From Heliopora coerulea (taxonomy: Eukaryota > Cnidaria > Anthozoa > Scleralcyonacea > Helioporidae), in assembly GCA_030142905.1 (NCBI GenBank), contig JASJOG010000202.1:124001-188000 (forward strand): 64,000 nucleotides of DNA. Reading direction: 5' to 3'. The notes beneath the pieces were generated by a model. It ran no database searches, had not been told where the DNA came from, and worked only from the letters and a program-made list of their open reading frames with translations. Shown piece by piece: positions 54,001-60,000 of this stretch. The number at the start of each line of letters is the position of its first letter. Positions within the stretch are counted from its first letter, which is position 1. The translations under genes and the position numbers were made by a program.

Positions 54001-57000
54001 ACATATTGACTTAGTAAAACTGTCAGATATGGTGATATTTCACTTTTGTGAACCTACTATACGCACTACTACAAAAAATCACGCTTCGGATCTCATCTGT
54101 GGAAATGTGAGGAGATCGAAAGACTACATCGTATTTCAAAATTAGTGTTGAAAGTACAGAAGTGGATGTATGCATGGTAATATTTCTCATCTAAAGCCGT
54201 ACCCTCGTAGTGCTGAATCACTTTATTGAATATAAAAGGTAGTGATAGAAGTGTTTGTGTTGATGGCATTAGCACAGACATTAGTAATCGTAGTGGTAGT
54301 ACTAGCAGTAGCAGCGGTAGCACGCGTAATGGAAGCAAATGTAGAGACAAGGTAGCCCTAGTATGGTTCCTGTGGCAGTAGCAGCAGTAGCAATAGCGGT
54401 GGCAGTAATGATGACAGTAAAAGAGGCAGGGTTAATGACAATGCGAGTGACGATAGTACTGGCAGAAACAGCAGTAGCCCTAACTGTAACAGCGCTGATG
54501 GCTGAGGAATAGATAGCACAGTTAAAGGAGTAGCAGAGCCTGAGGTAGTGGCACTCTTAAGAGAAGCAATATAGCAGAAATAGTGATAATCCTAGCTGAA
54601 GATGAGGTTACGACATTCTCAGGAACAATAGCAGTGGCACTGGCTGTGGCAGTTGTAGCAGTAATAGTAGCTGTGGCAGAGGAGAAGAAGTACTAGTGGC
54701 AATGGAAGTGGCAACAGTGGCCGTAGCGATAGCAGCAGCAGTAGTAGCTGTAGCTCAGCAATCGGCTAATGAGAGTAGAATCTGCAACGAACACGTAAGT
54801 ATATCAGGGTCATTAGCGGCACTGGAAGTAACATTTGTACCACAGAAGCAAAATAAAAATTCTGACGGTTCAATTGCATGATTGTTACAATGCCTTCTGT
54901 TTCCTTATATTCCGCTAATTAATTTATCATTACATTCCTCCAAGTGCTTGTTTATCCTTCAGAAGCCGAAGAAGAAATCGATGAAGTACCCGCAGTTCTA
55001 TATGACTTCTCTGGGGAAATCATTCAGGGTGTCAATATTGAAGGTAGAAACCCAGCTAAATATTGCCCAGGAGAATGGCAGTACATGCACATATCGATAA
55101 CTATTTCTTTATTTATTTATCTATTTATCTATTTATTTGTTTGTTTGTCTGTTTGTTCGTTTGATCGTTTTTTTTATTTGTTTGTCATTTATTGATTGAT
55201 CACAAGATTTTTTGTAGCGCTTGCCAGCTCAAGTTATAAGAAAGTTACCTACCAGAGATTTGGGTTCTTACTATTGCTTTTATGTCACACTTTAAAGTTT
55301 GCTTCGAATTTGCTGAAACGGACCGACGGTCAACCAATTTCCACCTTCTTAACATATAGAGTAAATTGTATTGGTTGGCAAAGTTTATATCATTTAGTCT
55401 CAACACTCTTTGACAGAACACTGACGTATCAATTTTGGCTTGACAAAACATGAACGAAAATACGAAATATTTGAGCCGCGATTTTAGCAAACCTCAGGAA
55501 TGTTTCCAACTTTATAGCAAGTTGCTGTTGATTTTGTCGAAGATTTTTGTGGAATAAGTTAAAAAACATTTCTTCTTCTGCAATAGGATCTTTCAGTTAG
55601 CTATTTGTGTTTCTTTGTAGATCGTGATCCAGTTACAGTTAAGGTGAAATTAGAAATGTAAGCTTAATTATTCATCCATCCGTCCGCCTGCTTGACTGTC
55701 CTTCTGTCTGTTTCTTTATCCATTTATTTGATATTTTAACCTTTAAACTGCTCCCAAACTATTTCAGACCACGCAAAAACAGATCTCGGGCAAGTTTACG
55801 AAGTAAATATGAAACTTATATCTTACTTAAAACCGATCCATTGACACCAGATGAAGGAAGAGTGCACTGGAGTGCCCCGTTCCAGGTTAGTTAACCATAA
55901 TACCAATAAAACTACTGATGAATATGATGTTTTAGCAGATACCTAGCAGGTGAATAGTGTTCTTTGCGTAAATTTATGGGTTCCTATGTCTCAAAATAAC
56001 CTGCACTATTCACCTCCGAGCAAAACAAGATGGCGTCCAGGTTTATTTAAGTTTAGTACGGAGGAAAAACGTTCTTTAATGAACGAAATCGCCGTGCCAA
56101 ACAATACCGAAGAAGCAATGAAAGTGGCAATTAAGATATGTATTTCTTTTACTTTTTAGCGATAAATGCACTCAGGATATGTTAAAAATGTTTTGATTAC
56201 AAATGATGAATGGGCGACAAGCCGAAGTTACGTAAAATTGTTTTGAAAATCTTAAAGAAATATAGATGAAAACAATTATGCGAGGTATATAATATAATTC
56301 GCGGCCAGGTAAATATCCACCACTATTCACCTCCACTTCGGTGAATAATTGTTGATTATAAATTGTGCTCAGAGATGAAGATTAATTTTTTCCCAAGTCA
56401 GTTTCTACATTCTGTCAATCAATTTACACATCTTGTATTCCTGAAAGTAGAATATCAGTTTTCATCTGAAAGTGCGTTCGTACATTTACATACTTCACAT
56501 ACACATAGATGGAACATTGCACCAATGATGAAACGTTTAAAGGCTGGCCGTCACTTCTTGTGAATAAGCCAATATTGTGTCAATATTATTCGATGACATT
56601 TGATAGATTTACAATATAATTTCGTTATCATTTACATCTGATAAATTGTTTTCAATTTTTTTTTAACCAAGGCAAACAAAACTTTGGTCATTCCAAAAGA
56701 GTCGTTGTTTTCCATAGAATTTAAATCAAATGAGAAAAAGCCTTCTAAAGTCAGCTCTACATTGGACGAAATCCTGAAAGGTAAGAGCGCCACGAGTCCA
56801 TCACACAGCCGTTTTTCTGTCCAGGACAACCGAAAACACTAATGGCCACAAGGCAAGGAAGGGATAACTGAGGAACTCTGCACGCTTCAATGATTAGTCG
56901 TTTAACATGTGAAATTTGTTAGATTGGCCTTGGGAATATGAAGGTACTACAGTTCCCAGTTACTTTGCGAAATTACTTTAGTTTAACTAAAAATGGTTTC

Positions 57001-60000
57001 ATGATCAGCACGGAAGAATTTGTAGACCAGATTTATATCACATCGCATTACCGCATCAGGGTGAAGAGAGTTCTGCACTCTAAAAAACATCAATTTGCTT
57101 GTCTGGTGTTGGTCGTGTGTGCGTAAGTTCAGAGCAGCGAGCTATGAATTCATTCGATTCCCGGATTAGAGCAGAGCTCATAACTAATTCAAGATATTAA
57201 CCTAACCAAATCTGCAAAAGCGCTCTCAATTGTATCACAATTGTTCCGATGTTTCCAGGAATGTGCTTAGACCAAACTGCTTGGGAGGCCACCAAGAGAC
57301 TATGACCGACTTTTTCAAAGGGTTTGTTCCACAGTCCTTCAACATAAAGTTTGCTGTGCTCAACCTCTAGACTCTCTAGTTATGTTGTGTTGGGGATGAG
57401 GTACATACTGTATTTGTACTCAATCCAGTTTCTCATTTGCTAACACAATGGTGATGCTTAAAAAAATTCCGGAAAAAATTTTAATTTTGCTTTTCTTCTA
57501 ATTATCAAAAACAACTTACAGATACTCTTCTTTTAGCTATTTAGAAACATTTCTTTGCTTTTCTTCCAGCTATTTAAAAACAACTTCTTAAACCTATTCC
57601 TTATGTTCATTTCTCTCCGACAAAGTTTTTCAGGTTTGAGAACACTGACCGACTTTTTCGACTTATTAAATTTTTGAGGGGAGGGGGGGACGACACCCAG
57701 TGGGTGTTCCTTTTGGATGAGAATTTCCGTTTGCTATCCTTGATGATTCACCAAACATTTCTCAAAATGGTAATACTTAATTCTCTACTGATAATGTTTA
57801 TTTTATCAGTAAAACTGACATAACGCAAGTCAAGAAAAATTATCGGTGGAAATAGTCAAGAATCTTAGCTTTACTTGTCTTGTGGGACTTGATTTAACTG
57901 TAAAAAAACTATACGTCATTACAGAAGAGCGATAGGCCTGGTTCACAAATCCGGCGTTTTTTCTAGATGCCAGGGATGGAAAAAAGAATAAAAACCTATA
58001 TCATGAACTGTAGTTTTACTCGAATCCTGCTTTTATCAGAGTGTCAAATTGAAGTGGTCCAACTACTTCTTGGCACGTCGTACAAACCCACTTTCTGGCT
58101 GGTGTACAATCTTGAAAGTGGGAAGTCATATCAAACTATAATCATCGCTCGCTAAATCAACAATTTTGTCGGTACAATATTCGTTTCAGACACTTAAATT
58201 TTGTTTTTTTGATTGTTGTTGCTGTAGTAGTCGTAGTCGTAGTCGTAGTCGTAGTCGTAGTCGTAGTCGTAGTCGTAGTAGTTTTTGCACTAATATCAAT
58301 TTCTTATGGTTTACACCCTTTGTTTTGTCGTACATTCAATAGCCCAAGTCGTCTATGATCCTTTTCATTCTCACCGTGCTGATCGCTTATCACAACAAAG
58401 GTTGTGAAGTTTTCCCGTTTAAAGTTCCATTGTATCGCTCATTGCTCCTTTGTAATCTTTTAGGTGACCTTAAACCTTCCCAGCAAGAAGGTATGTCATA
58501 CAGCTATTATAGTTACTTTTATCAATAATTTTATTGGTGTTCAACACCGGAGTAAAAGAAGCCCAGCTCAGAAGGTGGGCCCTAATTCAGGCAATGTGTT
58601 CCTTATTCTTCTTTCCTGAATGATAATAAATGGTCGTCTTGTAACGTGGGATATTGAATAAATTTCAGTCGTTATGTTGTATATAATTATTAAGCATTTA
58701 TATGCAATGCTAAGGTAAGTCATGGACCTCCCTGAAATCTGCAATAATTGATCAGGTCGTTCTTTCTGGTGCACCGCTTATGTGTGTTCATTAATTTTAC
58801 TCTGTTCTAATAGACCTTTTTCATAATAGCAGCCTGTTTAAATATTCTTTTATATGCATCTTAAATAACCTTACTAGCCTCGTTTGAGACCAAAGATTCT
58901 TTTGAATTACAAACACCAGAATGAGGCCAGTAAAGCTACTTTACATGTTCCCAAAAGAATATTTTAAACAGCTGCCATTATGAAGGTGGTCAATACACGG
59001 GGTTACTGCAGTTACACCATGATATTAGCGACAGCAACGTTCTTTCGTCGACATGTTCCTGCGCTTAGGGGTCCGTGTTCTTGATTTACTTTTTTATTCA
59101 GGTATCTTAACTTTTTTATACCAGATCCATTGATATTTGAATTTCTAGAAATTTTGTGACGCTCGATATTTCAAAATCGAATTTGTAAAACTGAAGAATT
59201 TTTCCGACTCCTGATAGTCGGGGATTCTTACAAGAAATGTGAACGTACTTTTAACTTCGTGCCGGACAGCTTCCGATCTGATTGTAAAAATCATAAGAAT
59301 CGGAATCATTTTTATTTGGATGATAAAATCCTGACGGTCACCAATGGCCAGGGAGTTTTAGTCCAGTGTAAGCATGTTTGTCCTAAGAATTGTAGGGCTT
59401 TGAAAAATCGGAAACAGAACTGTAGGTGGTTATGGGGGGATGAGGGTGATCCTTGATGTTTTGTCGTCATATTTTTGACGGCTGACGTCTTCCTGGCAAG
59501 CCTCCTTGACACTTGCTCAACTTATAAACTAAACGTTCTTGCCTTTATCAGAAAAAAATTTTTAAAAATGTTTTACATTATTACTTTAATGTGGAGTTTG
59601 AACAAAAATTCAAAATCTTTTCGAGAAATCAAGTTTCCTGTCGCATGCAAAATCTCGTTTAGCGGAGTTCCTTGCTAGGAACTTTGCGGCCAGAAAACAT
59701 CGAGGACAAAACAAAAAGTTGGACTTCTGGTTGATTAAATATTCTGTGTCACACGGGCTTTAGATCCAGGAAAGAGCTCGCGTAACAATGTGAAACCAGT
59801 TTTGTTGTGGTTTTTAATATTTTCCTAAATTCAATACTTTCTAATTGTTCGTGCTTCGTTACATCGTTCAATGTATTTCGTAGAAGTCTCATATTATTCT
59901 CTAATTTCATCGTTTAATCGAGAAAAACAGAGAAAACTCTTTTGTATATGTCGTTAAACGAGATCTTTTTTGAGTCACTAAAATTTTTTACAAATTTCTA

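Noticed and set aside
54696..54881. Ala/Val-rich membrane peptide
   Set aside because: Produced by the GTAGCA/GTGGCA repeat; no exon context needed.
55950..56159. Extra exon of the SMP-C2 gene with RWRPGLFKFSTEEKRS
   Set aside because: Exons 22 and 23 join in phase without it, and the frame lies between GGTGAATAGTG repeat words.
59259..59456. Zinc-finger-like protein with several Cys and His
   Set aside because: Spacing does not fit a known zinc motif and there is no splice or conservation evidence.
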